Below are positions 46,749 to 56,695 of a stretch of 64,000 bases of DNA, piece by piece. Made by a program: the position numbers and the translations under genes. Location of the stretch: assembly GCF_014639155.1 (NCBI RefSeq), contig NZ_BMFT01000001.1:1612001-1676000 (forward strand). The letters are read 5' to 3'. Source of the stretch: Paenibacillus segetis (GTDB taxonomy: Bacteria > Bacillota > Bacilli > Paenibacillales > Paenibacillaceae). Position 1 is the first letter of the stretch. Each line of letters opens with the position of its first letter. The notes beneath the pieces are model-generated. The model was given only the letters and a program-made list of their open reading frames with translations, searched no databases and was not told where the DNA came from.

Positions 46749-48566
46749 GTGAAAATCAGACAGCTTTCGTTACGTAATAAGTTAGTTGGGTCAGCAGTCG
46801 TTTGCTTGTTGATTCCGTTAATCGTCGTTTATCTCGTTACCAACTATTTAACGCGAGATCTTATCTTGGATAAAGCAATTTCGACAGCTGAGGATTCTTT
46901 GAAAGCATCTAAATCCGATGTGAACCGTATTTTTGAGCAAATGCTAGAGATATCGAACTTTGTATTATTGAACAATGAAATTAGACAAATATTATTAGTA
47001 GACCCCGAGAAGGTTGAGTCTGCAGCAAGTAGGGCAGATTATGTTATCAATACCAGCCGATTATCACGATTTCTAGACGATTTAATTCTTACAAATAAAG
47101 ACTTTTATGTGACTATCCTAGGGAAAAATAATTATAAATATACGAGTTACTCTTATAGCGATTACAATCCCGTGCAATTATATGAACAGAATTGGTTCTC
47201 TAAGTTAGATCGTATGCCGAACTTCTCTACGTATTGGCTAGGACAACAAAATATTTACTATAACAAATCTGATATGAACTCATCCAATTGGGTGACGATC
47301 GGAAGGCCAATCAAGACAACCGCAGCTACCCCCATTGGTTATGTTGTGATCACGGTAAATGAACGGAAAATTCATCCCTATTTGCAGCATGGCAAGGATC
47401 AAGAAACCTTTTTGCTAGATGAACAGGGTGTGGTAGTCTCACATGTTGATTCCACAAAGATAGGTAAGAAGATGTCTTGGTGGAATGAAGGCGAAAATTC
47501 GCAGACGATTCAAATTGATGGTAAGAAATATATATATGTGGCGCAAGAGCTAGGGAGCAATAAATGGACGATCGTGAGTCTCATTCCACTATCATCAGCT
47601 GTTGCGAAGAACAAACAGATATTATTTGTTAGTTTTACCGTGCAAGTTCTATTTTCTATTCTATTCTTTGTATTGTTGACTGTGCTTATTTCGAAGTTTA
47701 CAAGTCCGATTGCCAAGCTAACTCGATTTGTAAAGAAGATTGGGCGTGGTCAGTTAGAACTTCGTTCCGGAATAGGTGGACAGAATGAAGTGGCTCATCT
47801 GGCGTCGACGATTGATTATATGCTAGATCAGATTCAGTCCATGATTGAGCAAATTACGGTTGAGCAAAGCAAGAAACGGAAGGCAGAATTAGAAATGCTT
47901 CAGGCTCAGATAAACCCACATTTTATGTTCAATCTACTGAACTCTATCCGGCTTCATATTTTGATTCAAGGAGACCAGGAAAGCGCTGAACTGATTGGTT
48001 CACTGTCTTCTTTATTACGAATGACATTTAATCGAGATAATGAGTTTATCGCTCTCCAAGAAGAAGTGAATACAGTATCACATTATGTACGATTAATGAA
48101 TTTTCGTCATGCTAACCAGGTAAGACTTGAGGTGGACTTAGCATCCGAAACATGCGCAAACGCTAGAGTTCCACGATTTTTGCTCCAACCTTTGATTGAG
48201 AACGCTATCATACATGGGTTTGAACAATTTGATGGAGAACTCTTTATCCATGCGGATATTATGCAGGATAACGGTAATGAATTGTTACAGATTTCTATAC
48301 GAGACAATGGGATTGGTATGACAGAGGATCAGCTAAATGTCCTTCGATCTAAGCTTGATGATACCGAGGAGTCGGGAGATCATGTGAAAAAGGGATTTTC
48401 TGGTATAGGAGTAAGAAATGTTGTGCAACGATTACGACTAATTTATGGTGCTCAGTTATATATGGATATTAATAGTGAACATAACGTAGGTACGGAGATT
48501 ACCTTTAGGTTCCCATTAGAGATTGAGAGAGTAGGCGTGCATTATGTTAACAGCAATTCTCGTTGA
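46749..48566 (+). CDS. Sensor histidine kinase, YesM type (cassette 3)
   Basis: A 605-residue membrane kinase: membrane segment at about 13-32, an extracellular region of about 260 residues, a second segment at about 293-315, a HAMP linker (SPIAKLTRFVKKIGRG), the kinase box INPHFMFNLLNSI with H391, and ATPase motifs QPLIENAIIHGF, RDNGIGMTEDQL and FSGIGVRNVVQR. The start is GTG at 46749 with GAGG about 11 nt upstream. It overlaps the regulator gene by 23 nt. The ligand is presumably the oligosaccharide handled by the transporter encoded upstream. Confidence 0.9.
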   Translation: MKIRQLSLRNKLVGSAVVCLLIPLIVVYLVTNYLTRDLILDKAISTAEDSLKASKSDVNRIFEQMLEISNFVLLNNEIRQILLVDPEKVESAASRADYVINTSRLSRFLDDLILTNKDFYVTILGKNNYKYTSYSYSDYNPVQLYEQNWFSKLDRMPNFSTYWLGQQNIYYNKSDMNSSNWVTIGRPIKTTAATPIGYVVITVNERKIHPYLQHGKDQETFLLDEQGVVVSHVDSTKIGKKMSWWNEGENSQTIQIDGKKYIYVAQELGSNKWTIVSLIPLSSAVAKNKQILFVSFTVQVLFSILFFVLLTVLISKFTSPIAKLTRFVKKIGRGQLELRSGIGGQNEVAHLASTIDYMLDQIQSMIEQITVEQSKKRKAELEMLQAQINPHFMFNLLNSIRLHILIQGDQESAELIGSLSSLLRMTFNRDNEFIALQEEVNTVSHYVRLMNFRHANQVRLEVDLASETCANARVPRFLLQPLIENAIIHGFEQFDGELFIHADIMQDNGNELLQISIRDNGIGMTEDQLNVLRSKLDDTEESGDHVKKGFSGIGVRNVVQRLRLIYGAQLYMDINSEHNVGTEITFRFPLEIERVGVHYVNSNSR

Positions 48567-50145
48567 TGATGATTATCCCGTTTTACGATATCTTTCGCAG
48601 ACGGTTACTTGGTCAGCATTAGATATTGAACTAATCGGTTGCTACTCTAACGGGCTTGAAGCTTGGGAAGCAACACAGTTATCTCCGCCTGATATTGTGA
48701 TTACGGATATAGGAATGCCAAAGATGAATGGCATTGAATTACTACAAAAGCTTCGAGGTATCAATTCGAATCTGCGAGCTGTAATCTTGTCATGTCATAA
48801 TGAGTTTCACTTTGCACAGCAAGCGGTAAAATTACAGGTGAATGATTATATTTTGAAAGAAACTCTAGATGTAGGACATCTGCAACAAGTGCTGCATAAG
48901 ATTTCAGCTGATTTAAATACGGTGAAGAAGACGTCAGCGGAAATGTTGCTATACAAACGCAAGGAATCGTTAAATAGAGTAGCGTTAAGAGAAAAGTTCA
49001 TGAAAGATACGCTGTATCAATCATCAGCGAACAAAGAGACCTGGGTTGAACAAGCCCGTATCCAAGGGATTACATTAAACGCAAAGTATTATATCCCCAT
49101 GGTCGTAACAGTGAATCGTATGACAAATGTGACTTTGACGCGGAAAATGAACGATTATACGATTGTGTTTGCTGTGGAGAATATACTTCAGGAAATCTTA
49201 ACTTCGCAGCATCGCTGTGAGATTTTTCAGCATAGCAATAATGAATTGATTGTGCTATTCTGCTGTGAAGAACCGGATAAGGAGCAGCAATTACTTAACT
49301 ATTCGGCAAAGCAAAGTATTTCTGCAATACATAAATATTTAAAAATATCTGTTTCTTGTTTCGTAGGACGTGAGGCATGCAATCAAGACGAGATTAGGAA
49401 GATTCTGCTACCCATGCTCAAAGAACCGACGCAACGCTTTTACTTAAGTGAATCAACAGTTCATCTTTTTGAAAAGGTAGCTTTCTCTGATTTGGATATG
49501 TATTCCGAATATTCACGTTATTATTCAGCTATTAATGATATGCTCGCTTTAAATCAACCTAAGGAACTGCAAGCGGTTCTGGATCGTTGGGTCGATTGGG
49601 TGAAATCCAATCGGTTTCATCCAGGTGATGTGAAAGAATGGACATTACAATTGTTGTTAGAATTGCAGTTGAAAACAAAAATAACTCTACAGTATCAAAC
49701 AGATTTGTCCGAAGAAAAACTATATGATGTAATAAATTCAATCGAAACGATAGATCATCTGCAGCAATGGATGAGCCAATATTTTGAACAAATTTTCCGC
49801 AAAATGAGCTTGGTCGCTGTTCATTCTAAAAGACCCGAAATTATCAAAGCACAGCAATATGTAATTCAACATGTAACGGAAAAGATCACGCTGGAAGATA
49901 TGGCAGGGTATCTAAATTTGAACTCTAGCTACTTCAGCCGCTTGTTCAAGCGAGAAACCGATTATAACTTTATTGAATATGTGAACATGATGAAGCTGCA
50001 AAAAGCGAAGGAATTACTGCAGCAGTCTAACAAAACGGTTGAAGATATCTCTGATTATTTGGGATATGCCAATAAAAGTTATTTCATTAAGTTATTCAAG
50101 CGCGAAATTGGGATGAGACCAAGTGAGTATTCAGCTTGGAATTAA
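48544..50145 (+). CDS. Response regulator, REC plus AraC helix-turn-helix (cassette 3)
   Basis: A 533-residue YesN-type regulator: D8-D9-D10 acidic pocket, phospho-acceptor D55 in VITDIGMP, Lys in YILKETL, a long linker, and two C-terminal AraC helix-turn-helix motifs (LEDMAGYLNLNSSYFSRLFK and VEDISDYLGYANKSYFIKLF). It starts within the kinase gene. The DUF2264 gene begins 31 nt after it, so regulator and enzymes are one transcript. The 22-bp elements before the two transport units are the likely binding sites (inference). Confidence 0.92.
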   Translation: MLTAILVDDDYPVLRYLSQTVTWSALDIELIGCYSNGLEAWEATQLSPPDIVITDIGMPKMNGIELLQKLRGINSNLRAVILSCHNEFHFAQQAVKLQVNDYILKETLDVGHLQQVLHKISADLNTVKKTSAEMLLYKRKESLNRVALREKFMKDTLYQSSANKETWVEQARIQGITLNAKYYIPMVVTVNRMTNVTLTRKMNDYTIVFAVENILQEILTSQHRCEIFQHSNNELIVLFCCEEPDKEQQLLNYSAKQSISAIHKYLKISVSCFVGREACNQDEIRKILLPMLKEPTQRFYLSESTVHLFEKVAFSDLDMYSEYSRYYSAINDMLALNQPKELQAVLDRWVDWVKSNRFHPGDVKEWTLQLLLELQLKTKITLQYQTDLSEEKLYDVINSIETIDHLQQWMSQYFEQIFRKMSLVAVHSKRPEIIKAQQYVIQHVTEKITLEDMAGYLNLNSSYFSRLFKRETDYNFIEYVNMMKLQKAKELLQQSNKTVEDISDYLGYANKSYFIKLFKREIGMRPSEYSAWN

Positions 50146-50176
50146 AAAAAGCCAATAGGCAGAATAGGGATGACAA

Positions 50177-52078
50177 ATGAAGTCAATACACCATGAGGCA
50201 ACGTGGAAACAATTTCTTACGAAAGCTGATTTGCAACAAGCTGTTACAGAGACATTTGAACCTTTGAAGGATCGATTTACGCCAGGGTTTGCTGGACTGG
50301 AACTTGGAGCGACGGGTGCTGTATATAATGAAGCGATTGCACTCATGGAAGCGTTTGCTCGTCCTTTATGGGGATTGATCCCACTTGCAAGCGGTGGTGG
50401 TGAATCTGATCTGTGGCCCAATTATATTGAAGGGATTATTCATGGTACTGATCCTGAACATGCGGAATATTGGGGAGATTTCGGCACGAAAGACCAACGG
50501 ATGGTCGAACAGTCCGTATTGGGATTAGGACTAGCACTTGTTCCACATCAAATTTGGGATCCGTTAAATAAAGAGCAAAAGGATTCCTTGTACCGATGGC
50601 TTAACCAAATTAATCTGGTAGATCGCTCAAATCCTAACAATTGGCTCATGTTCACTGTATTAGTGAATATTGGGTTCAAAAAAGTCGGCTTACCTTATAA
50701 TCAAGAAATTATGGATAAATACCTCGATACAATCGATACCTATTATTTGGGTGATGGATGGTATTCTGATGGCAACACAGATCAACGAGATTACTATATT
50801 CCATTCGCTATGCATTTCTATTCGCTTATCTATGCTCAATTAATGGGAGAAGACGATCCCGTACGCGCGACTCGATATAGAGAACGAGCTACACTCTTTG
50901 CACAGGACTTCATGTACTGGTTCGCTGAGGACGGGAGTAGTATTCCGTTTGGTCGAAGTATGACCTATCGTTTTGCTCAAGTATCATTCTGGAGTGCGCT
51001 CGTGTATGCAGATGTTCAACCTTTTTCGCTCGGGGTCATGAAGGGAATCATTATGCGGCATTTGCGTTGGTGGTTTGACCAACCTATCTTTACGACAGAG
51101 AGATTGTTAAGTATTGGTTATGCCTATCCGAACCTAATTATGGGTGAGAGCTATAATGCACCAGGATCTCCATATTGGTCATTCAAAGCATTTTTGATTC
51201 TTGCCTTACCTGACGAGCATCCATTCTGGCAGGTAGAGGAGGAAGACTTACCGGAGCTGAAATCGGTTCGTGCCCAGCCGCATGCACGGATGACGATTTG
51301 TCGCCCTGAGGGAAATAAGCATGTAATTGCCTATGGATCAGGGCAAATGGCTAACTTTGAAATGGCACATAATGCTGCAAAGTATTCTAAATTTGCTTAC
51401 TCGACCTTATTTGGATTCAGTGTACCGAAGGGATATTATGGATTAACACAAGGTGCATACGATTCTACACTCGCGCTGAGCGAATGTGATGAACATTACC
51501 GAGTACGTCGTGAATGTGAAGAGTTCCACATTGAGGAGAAAGTAGTCTACTCTCGCTGGTTACCTTGGCAGGATGTAGAGGTGCGGACATGGATCATTCC
51601 AGCAGGCATATGGCATATTCGAATCCATCAGATTCGAAATGGGCGCCAATTGGATGTGGCTGAAGGTGGGTTCGCAATCCAGCCACCAAAGGATTTTGCG
51701 ATTACAGAGAAGGACATGATACGCGCTGTAGAAAAAGGTATTTCAGTCCATTTGCCATGGGGGATTAGTGGGATCATTAGTCTGGAAGGCTTCGAAGAAG
51801 CACAAAATGTCTACCCCGACCCCAATACAAACTTACTTAAACCACGTACAGTGATTCCAACTTTAACAAATCGCTTGTTAGTAGGGGAACATTGGTTGAT
51901 TTCTGCGGTATTTGGTACAACGTATTGTGAAGATAATGCACGTCACTGGATGAATCCGCCGATTGTAGAACGTGATTTGGCGGGAGAGATCACTGTGCGT
52001 GATTCAGAGACTGACCTTATTTATTATTCTACAAATACTTCAAAGGAGTTGGGTAAGCATGTGGCAAGCGGCAATTGA
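50177..52078 (+). CDS. DUF2264 protein, probable glycoside hydrolase
   Basis: A 633-residue protein with no signal peptide. The N-terminal part of about 380 residues looks like an (alpha/alpha) barrel (ELGATGAVYNEAIALMEAFARPLWGL, in two pieces here, and DGWYSDGNTDQRDYYIPFAMHFY). This fits DUF2264, a family seen in bacterial polysaccharide-utilisation loci and, as far as I recall, placed in CAZy GH154. The C-terminal half is rich in beta strands. The GH88 start lies 20 nt inside its end (AAGGAG at 52042-52047), so the two are translationally coupled. The activity is probably on uronate- or rhamnose-containing oligosaccharides (inference). Confidence 0.8.
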   Translation: MKSIHHEATWKQFLTKADLQQAVTETFEPLKDRFTPGFAGLELGATGAVYNEAIALMEAFARPLWGLIPLASGGGESDLWPNYIEGIIHGTDPEHAEYWGDFGTKDQRMVEQSVLGLGLALVPHQIWDPLNKEQKDSLYRWLNQINLVDRSNPNNWLMFTVLVNIGFKKVGLPYNQEIMDKYLDTIDTYYLGDGWYSDGNTDQRDYYIPFAMHFYSLIYAQLMGEDDPVRATRYRERATLFAQDFMYWFAEDGSSIPFGRSMTYRFAQVSFWSALVYADVQPFSLGVMKGIIMRHLRWWFDQPIFTTERLLSIGYAYPNLIMGESYNAPGSPYWSFKAFLILALPDEHPFWQVEEEDLPELKSVRAQPHARMTICRPEGNKHVIAYGSGQMANFEMAHNAAKYSKFAYSTLFGFSVPKGYYGLTQGAYDSTLALSECDEHYRVRRECEEFHIEEKVVYSRWLPWQDVEVRTWIIPAGIWHIRIHQIRNGRQLDVAEGGFAIQPPKDFAITEKDMIRAVEKGISVHLPWGISGIISLEGFEEAQNVYPDPNTNLLKPRTVIPTLTNRLLVGEHWLISAVFGTTYCEDNARHWMNPPIVERDLAGEITVRDSETDLIYYSTNTSKELGKHVASGN

Positions 52079-53180
52079 TAACGCAATCTTAAAGGTAAAA
52101 AATAATATTATGAAGCATCCGGGCAAACTTCCGCATATTTCGGAAGGTCAGTGTTATGACTGGGGAGATAACGGGGACTGGATCGAAGGGTTCTACATTG
52201 GAATGATGTGGCTAGCCCATGAATACAGTCAAGATCCTTTCTATAAAGAAGCGGCTGAGTCTTATCTAGCGAACTTTAAAGATCGTTTGGATCGTCATGT
52301 TGCCTTGGACCACCATGATATTGGATTCTTATATTCCTTGTCAGCTGTAGCTCAGTGGAAGATAACGGGAAGTGAAGAGGCGCGGCAAGTTGCTTTGCAG
52401 GCGGCTGATACGTTAGTTGCCCGTTGGCGCCCGAAGGCAGGGATCATTCAAGCGTGGGGGCTAGAAGGTGATCCAGAGAATGGTGGACGCATCATCATTG
52501 ACTGTTTATTGAATCTTCCCTTGTTGTTCTGGGCATATGAGCAGACGGGAAATAAGATTTATTATGATCTTGCTTACCAGCATGCGCTTAAAAGTCAGAA
52601 ATTCTTAGTGCGTGGGGATGCCTCTTCTTATCATACATTTTATTTTGATCCGGAGAATGGACATGCATTGCGTGGTGGAACGCATCAAGGATTTGAAGAT
52701 GGGTCTACCTGGACACGCGGGCAAGCTTGGGGGATATATGGGTTTGCGCTTGCTTATCGCTATACCAAGAATGCTAGTTTCCTAGATACTTCTAAACGAC
52801 TCGCTCACTATTTTATTGCACATTTACCTGAAGATCATGTAGCCTATTGGGATTTCGACGTGCCAGTTGAAAAGGATACGCCACGAGATAGCTCCGCATC
52901 CGCGATAACCGCTTGTGGCCTGCTTGAATTGCTAGAATTGATCGATGCTCATGATCCTGATCGAATCATATTTGAAGCAGCACTTCAGAGCAGTATGAAA
53001 TCTTTGGTCGCAAACTATGCGACCAGTGATCTCCCAGATGCGGAAGGCCTGCTGAAGCATGGTTCTTATCATGTTAGAGGGGGAATCGCGCCGGATGGCT
53101 ATGTGATCTGGGGCGACTACTATTACCTCGAGGCGTTAGTACGGATGGAAAAAGGGATTAAAGGGTATTGGTACAAATAG
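52059..53180 (+). CDS. GH88 unsaturated glucuronyl hydrolase
   Basis: A 373-residue (alpha/alpha)6-barrel enzyme that releases 4,5-unsaturated uronic acid from the non-reducing end of lyase products by vinyl-ether hydration. The two key Asp are D87 in LDHHDIGFLY and D148 in RIIIDCLLNLPLL, matching D88 and D149 of the characterised Bacillus sp. GL1 enzyme. HQGFEDGSTWTRGQAWGIYG and RDSSASAI are also characteristic. The ATG at 52059 follows AAGGAG and overlaps DUF2264 by 20 nt; the longer frame is rejected. No signal peptide, so it works on imported oligosaccharides. GH105 is the alternative but less likely family. Confidence 0.9.
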   Translation: MWQAAIDNAILKVKNNIMKHPGKLPHISEGQCYDWGDNGDWIEGFYIGMMWLAHEYSQDPFYKEAAESYLANFKDRLDRHVALDHHDIGFLYSLSAVAQWKITGSEEARQVALQAADTLVARWRPKAGIIQAWGLEGDPENGGRIIIDCLLNLPLLFWAYEQTGNKIYYDLAYQHALKSQKFLVRGDASSYHTFYFDPENGHALRGGTHQGFEDGSTWTRGQAWGIYGFALAYRYTKNASFLDTSKRLAHYFIAHLPEDHVAYWDFDVPVEKDTPRDSSASAITACGLLELLELIDAHDPDRIIFEAALQSSMKSLVANYATSDLPDAEGLLKHGSYHVRGGIAPDGYVIWGDYYYLEALVRMEKGIKGYWYK

Positions 53181-53211
53181 TTATCCGAATCGGACATAAT
53201 ATTAGGGAATG

Positions 53212-53241
53212 TTGACATAAAATACCTCTCTAGAGTAGGGT
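53212..53241 (+). promoter_or_regulatory. Probable sigma-A promoter of the GH3 gene
   Basis: TTGACA (53212-53217), an 18-bp gap and TAGGGT (53236-53241), about 35 bp before the gene's AGGGAGG ribosome site. A palindrome CTCTAGAG lies in the spacer. Confidence 0.5.
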
Positions 53242-53274
53242 AAGCTTAGTTACCTATTTTAGGGAGGTTATTTT

Positions 53275-55044
53275 ATGAAGAAGAAACCATTTTTCTTAAT
53301 GGCCATTGCTGTAGTAATCGTTGCAGCGGTAGTCATCTATGCTTTGAATTCTTCCTCACCACAAGAACCTATCGCTCGGAAAGAGCATGATATCATATCA
53401 AACCTAAATGCCAAGGATATCGTGGCCAAAATGAATGACAAAGAAAAGATTGGTCAGCTTGTCATGTATACACCATTACGGAACCAAGAATCATTTTCCA
53501 AAGAAATGATTCAGGAATACTATATCGGAAGTGTTCTGTTAAATGATCAAAAAGTTTCGGCTAAGGAAGCAGCTACCTTTAACAATCAACTGCAACAATG
53601 GGCTTCGGAGTCTAGATTAGGTATACCTATGTTCATTACTGGTGACTTGGAGTATGGTGCGGCCCAAAGAGTTCCGGGTGAAGCTACCGTACTGCCTAGA
53701 CAAATGGCAATTGGGGCAACTCAAAATGTCGAATATGCTTATCAAGCCGCTAAAATAACGGCAGCAGAAGCAAAAGCTATGGGATTCCACTGGAGTTATT
53801 CACCTGTTGCGGATGTGTACTCCAATCCTTTGAACTCGGTTATTGGCGTTCGCTCTTTTGGAGAAGATACTAAGCTCGTTAACGAGATGGTTGCAGCGGA
53901 AGTTAAGGGGTACAAGAGTGAAGGGATGATCTCTAGCGCCAAACATTTTCCTGGTCATGGGGACACAAGTTTCGACTCGCATACCACTTTGGCCACGGTA
54001 ACTTACAGCGAAGATGTTCTAAGGAAGGTACATTTGCCTCCATTTAAAACGGCAATAGACCAAGGAATTGAGTCCATTATGACTTCACACATCATTATTC
54101 AAGCGATAGATCCTGAACTACCAGCAACCTTATCCAAGAAGGTTCTCACTGGTTTATTGCGTGATGAACTTGGGTTTCAAGGTATTATTGTTACCGACGC
54201 GATGGTCATGGAAGCCATATCGAATAATTGGGGAGCAGGAGAAGCAGCTGTGATGGCAATTAATGCTGGGGCAGATATCATCATGGCCAACGGATCCGCA
54301 TCGGATCAGCTAGATACCGTGGATTCACTATATCAAGCTCTACAAGATGGTAAGATTACAAGAAGTCGAATTGATGAGTCAGTGGAACGTATTATTACAT
54401 ATAAGTTAGAAAATAAAATGTTTGATCATCGATTTGTAGACATCGATCATGCCACAATGGTGGTTGGAAGCAAGGATCACTGGGAGATTTCAGAGCAAAT
54501 TGCACAGGACTCCATAACATTACTTAAGAACGTTAATGTTTTGCCGTTTGATCCACAAACCAACGAATCCACACTGATTGTCAGTGTGGCATATGCAGAG
54601 CAAATTGCAGAGACTGTAAGGAAAGTAAGCAAAGGTGAGGTTATCTCTTACCAAGCTGCCCGAGCGACCGGAGAAAAACTAGATGTAAGCCAAGAGAGTA
54701 TAGACGCAGCCCTTGAACAAGCCCAATCTGCGGATCGAATTATCGTGTTTACTTATTCAGATAGTCAAATCGCGCAAGGTCAAATAGATCTTGTGAATCA
54801 GCTGCAAGGTACCGGAAAGCCGGTTGTTGCAGTATCCCTTGGAAATCCGAATGACATTTTGGGTTATCCGGGTGTATCAGCATATTTGGCAACCTACGCT
54901 TTAGATACTTGGTATTGGATGACCCCGATTCCTGTATCCTGGGATGCAGCCGTTCGGGTCATATTCGGTGCTAATCCGAAGGGTAAATTGCCGGTAACGA
55001 TTAGTTCAGCGTATCCGTTAGGATTTGGTTTGAGTTACCCTTAA
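53275..55044 (+). CDS. GH3 beta-N-acetylhexosaminidase, NagZ-like, membrane-anchored or secreted
   Basis: A 589-residue GH3 enzyme. The N-terminal hydrophobic segment (FFLMAIAVVIVAAVVIYAL) serves as signal or anchor. The NagZ-type catalytic dyad loop is KHFPGHGDTSFDSH, and the nucleophile is D308 in IVTDAMVME. A second alpha/beta domain of about 190 residues follows the barrel, as in Gram-positive two-domain NagZ. The AGGGAGG ribosome site is well placed. It stands between the GH88 operon and the convergent uxa cluster, with 6 nt between its stop and that of the last uxa-cluster gene. It may work in muropeptide or GlcNAc-oligosaccharide breakdown; both are possible. Confidence 0.87.
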   Translation: MKKKPFFLMAIAVVIVAAVVIYALNSSSPQEPIARKEHDIISNLNAKDIVAKMNDKEKIGQLVMYTPLRNQESFSKEMIQEYYIGSVLLNDQKVSAKEAATFNNQLQQWASESRLGIPMFITGDLEYGAAQRVPGEATVLPRQMAIGATQNVEYAYQAAKITAAEAKAMGFHWSYSPVADVYSNPLNSVIGVRSFGEDTKLVNEMVAAEVKGYKSEGMISSAKHFPGHGDTSFDSHTTLATVTYSEDVLRKVHLPPFKTAIDQGIESIMTSHIIIQAIDPELPATLSKKVLTGLLRDELGFQGIIVTDAMVMEAISNNWGAGEAAVMAINAGADIIMANGSASDQLDTVDSLYQALQDGKITRSRIDESVERIITYKLENKMFDHRFVDIDHATMVVGSKDHWEISEQIAQDSITLLKNVNVLPFDPQTNESTLIVSVAYAEQIAETVRKVSKGEVISYQAARATGEKLDVSQESIDAALEQAQSADRIIVFTYSDSQIAQGQIDLVNQLQGTGKPVVAVSLGNPNDILGYPGVSAYLATYALDTWYWMTPIPVSWDAAVRVIFGANPKGKLPVTISSAYPLGFGLSYP

Positions 55045-55050
55045 TATCCG

Positions 55051-55893
55051 CTATACGCTCACATAAATCCGTTGCAAATAAGCAATGCTCGCTTCAAGAT
55101 GCTCTTCTGTTGTACTTTCTATAATACCTTGGATATGTGGGCGCTGGTATTTCATATAACGAAGAATTGGTGCAAACTTGAGACAACCTTGGCCAATCGG
55201 AACAAAATGGACCCTTTCATCCGTAACTTTAAAGTCTTTTAAGTGAATGACGGCAATTCGATTTCCTAATAGTTCGATAGCTTCATTAATGATGTCTTCT
55301 TGTTGTGTGTAATTGGTGGGTGATATGAGATTCGCGCAATCTAAAATAATTTGTAGATTTTGGGATGGAATAACATCCAACAATCGGCGTGTCAGAGGAG
55401 CCGAGTAAAGGGGATGATTCTGCCCTGCTTCAATTCCCACCGTTACGCCAAAACGTTCGGCTTCGGCTACCATAGCTTTTACCGAGGTCACTACCTCTTG
55501 AAAAGCTTCTTCCGTAAAATTATCTTCAGTATATCCTTGCCCTAAGCTACCTGTTTCAGTCCCTACTAGACTAGCACCAAAGTCTCTAGCCAAACGAAGA
55601 TGTGTAACGAAATCAGCTATAGCTTGTGTACGTTTGGATGGATCAGGAGCTACAATATTGACGTAACAACCTAGAACGGCAATTTGGATGCCTGCTTGTC
55701 TAAATTCATTGCCGAAATAACGTGCAGTTCCCGGGCTTAACATGGATAGGCTAGGAACACTTTCGGGAAAAGACTTTTGTACTGCAAATTGAATATGAGA
55801 GAACTTGTAACGTTGTATCATCTTTATGAGCTCATGTATTGGACGTATTCCAAAGTCATGGGCACGGATACCTAAATGAAGAGGGGCTATCAT
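55051..55893 (-). CDS. Sugar phosphate isomerase/epimerase-like TIM barrel protein
   Basis: A 280-residue AP-endonuclease-2/xylose-isomerase-like barrel. Metal-ligand regions typical of the family are present: TETGS, IEAGQNHPL, LDCANLISPTN, VIHLKDFKV and GIIESTTEE. The start overlaps the stop of the GDSL gene by 4 nt (ATGA), with AAAAGGAG upstream, so it is the last gene of the uxa cluster. It probably isomerises or epimerises a keto-sugar derived from the same oligosaccharides. The exact substrate is unknown. Confidence 0.85.
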   Translation of the reverse strand: MIAPLHLGIRAHDFGIRPIHELIKMIQRYKFSHIQFAVQKSFPESVPSLSMLSPGTARYFGNEFRQAGIQIAVLGCYVNIVAPDPSKRTQAIADFVTHLRLARDFGASLVGTETGSLGQGYTEDNFTEEAFQEVVTSVKAMVAEAERFGVTVGIEAGQNHPLYSAPLTRRLLDVIPSQNLQIILDCANLISPTNYTQQEDIINEAIELLGNRIAVIHLKDFKVTDERVHFVPIGQGCLKFAPILRYMKYQRPHIQGIIESTTEEHLEASIAYLQRIYVSV

Positions 55894-56594
55894 AAGAAAT
55901 CTCCTTTTAAATGTTGTCTCAATCTAGACAGACTAGGAGCATTAGATTGATGAATAGCGTTAGCCACTAAATCAGCTATTTGCCGAGCTCCTACATCTGA
56001 GAAATGGGTATCGTCTATAATACCATTTGGATAATTAGGATGTGTCTTGTCAGGCAGATGAATAAACAGCTTCTTAGACTCGTGTTCTCCTAAAGTGTTG
56101 TATAGCTGTTGAGAAGCTTCGAATATATCGAGTAGCGGTGTCTGTGTCTGCGCAGCTACTTGCTTCATTGCTTCTGGATAAGGCCCTACAGCAAGAGGGT
56201 CGAGATGACCATCAACTGTAAAGCGACGGCGACTTACGGAAGATAATAATACGGGAACTCCACCACGTCCCCGGGCACATTCAATGAACTGAATCAAGTT
56301 ACTTCGGTAATCTAGATCGGGATTGGTATAGCGTGCAGGATCATCGATCTTTCCGTCATTGTGTCCAAATTGAATAAACATATAGTCACCAGCCTGCATG
56401 TCGTGTGCTATGTGAGCCAATCGGCCTTCTGCTAGAAACGTTTTGGTGCTACGACCGTTAATAGCACGATTATCCACCTCAATAGAAGATCCAAAATGAG
56501 CTTGCAGGTATTCTCCCCAACCCGTCATCGGTTTTTCGGCAGCCCCTTTCAGAGCCGCAGTAGAATCTCCAGCGATAAACAGTGTGTGAGTCAT
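55890..56594 (-). CDS. GDSL esterase, rhamnogalacturonan acetylesterase type
   Basis: A 234-residue SGNH hydrolase with the blocks AGDSTAA (nucleophile Ser), NGRSTKTF (Gly/oxyanion), QFGHNDGK (Asn) and DDTHFSDVGA (Asp-His pair). This block pattern matches the RhgT/YesT rhamnogalacturonan acetylesterases (CE12). There is no signal peptide, so it should remove acetyl groups from imported pectic oligosaccharides. It sits in the uxa operon between uxaC and the isomerase-like gene. A 10-bp hairpin separates it from uxaC, which may lower its expression. Confidence 0.86.
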   Translation of the reverse strand: MTHTLFIAGDSTAALKGAAEKPMTGWGEYLQAHFGSSIEVDNRAINGRSTKTFLAEGRLAHIAHDMQAGDYMFIQFGHNDGKIDDPARYTNPDLDYRSNLIQFIECARGRGGVPVLLSSVSRRRFTVDGHLDPLAVGPYPEAMKQVAAQTQTPLLDIFEASQQLYNTLGEHESKKLFIHLPDKTHPNYPNGIIDDTHFSDVGARQIADLVANAIHQSNAPSLSRLRQHLKGDFL

Positions 56595-56640
56595 ATCTTT
56601 CTCCTCGCATCCTCGTATGTTTTCTAAAATGAAAGAGGGA

Positions 56641-56665
56641 GGAGGTTTCCGCTATGGAAACCTCC
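56641..56665 (-). terminator. Intra-operon hairpin between uxaC and the GDSL gene
   Basis: A perfect 10-bp inverted repeat GGAGGTTTCC/GGAAACCTCC with a 5-nt loop. On the minus strand it is followed by a C/T-rich stretch (TCCCTCTTTC), so it is a partial terminator or mRNA-protecting hairpin. Confidence 0.55.
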
Positions 56666-56695
56666 CATTCAATTACTACTCATGCGGTCAGATGA

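Noticed and set aside
53275-55044. Beta-glucosidase as the role of the GH3 enzyme
   Set aside because: The KHFPGHGDT loop is specific to the NagZ-type beta-N-acetylhexosaminidases.
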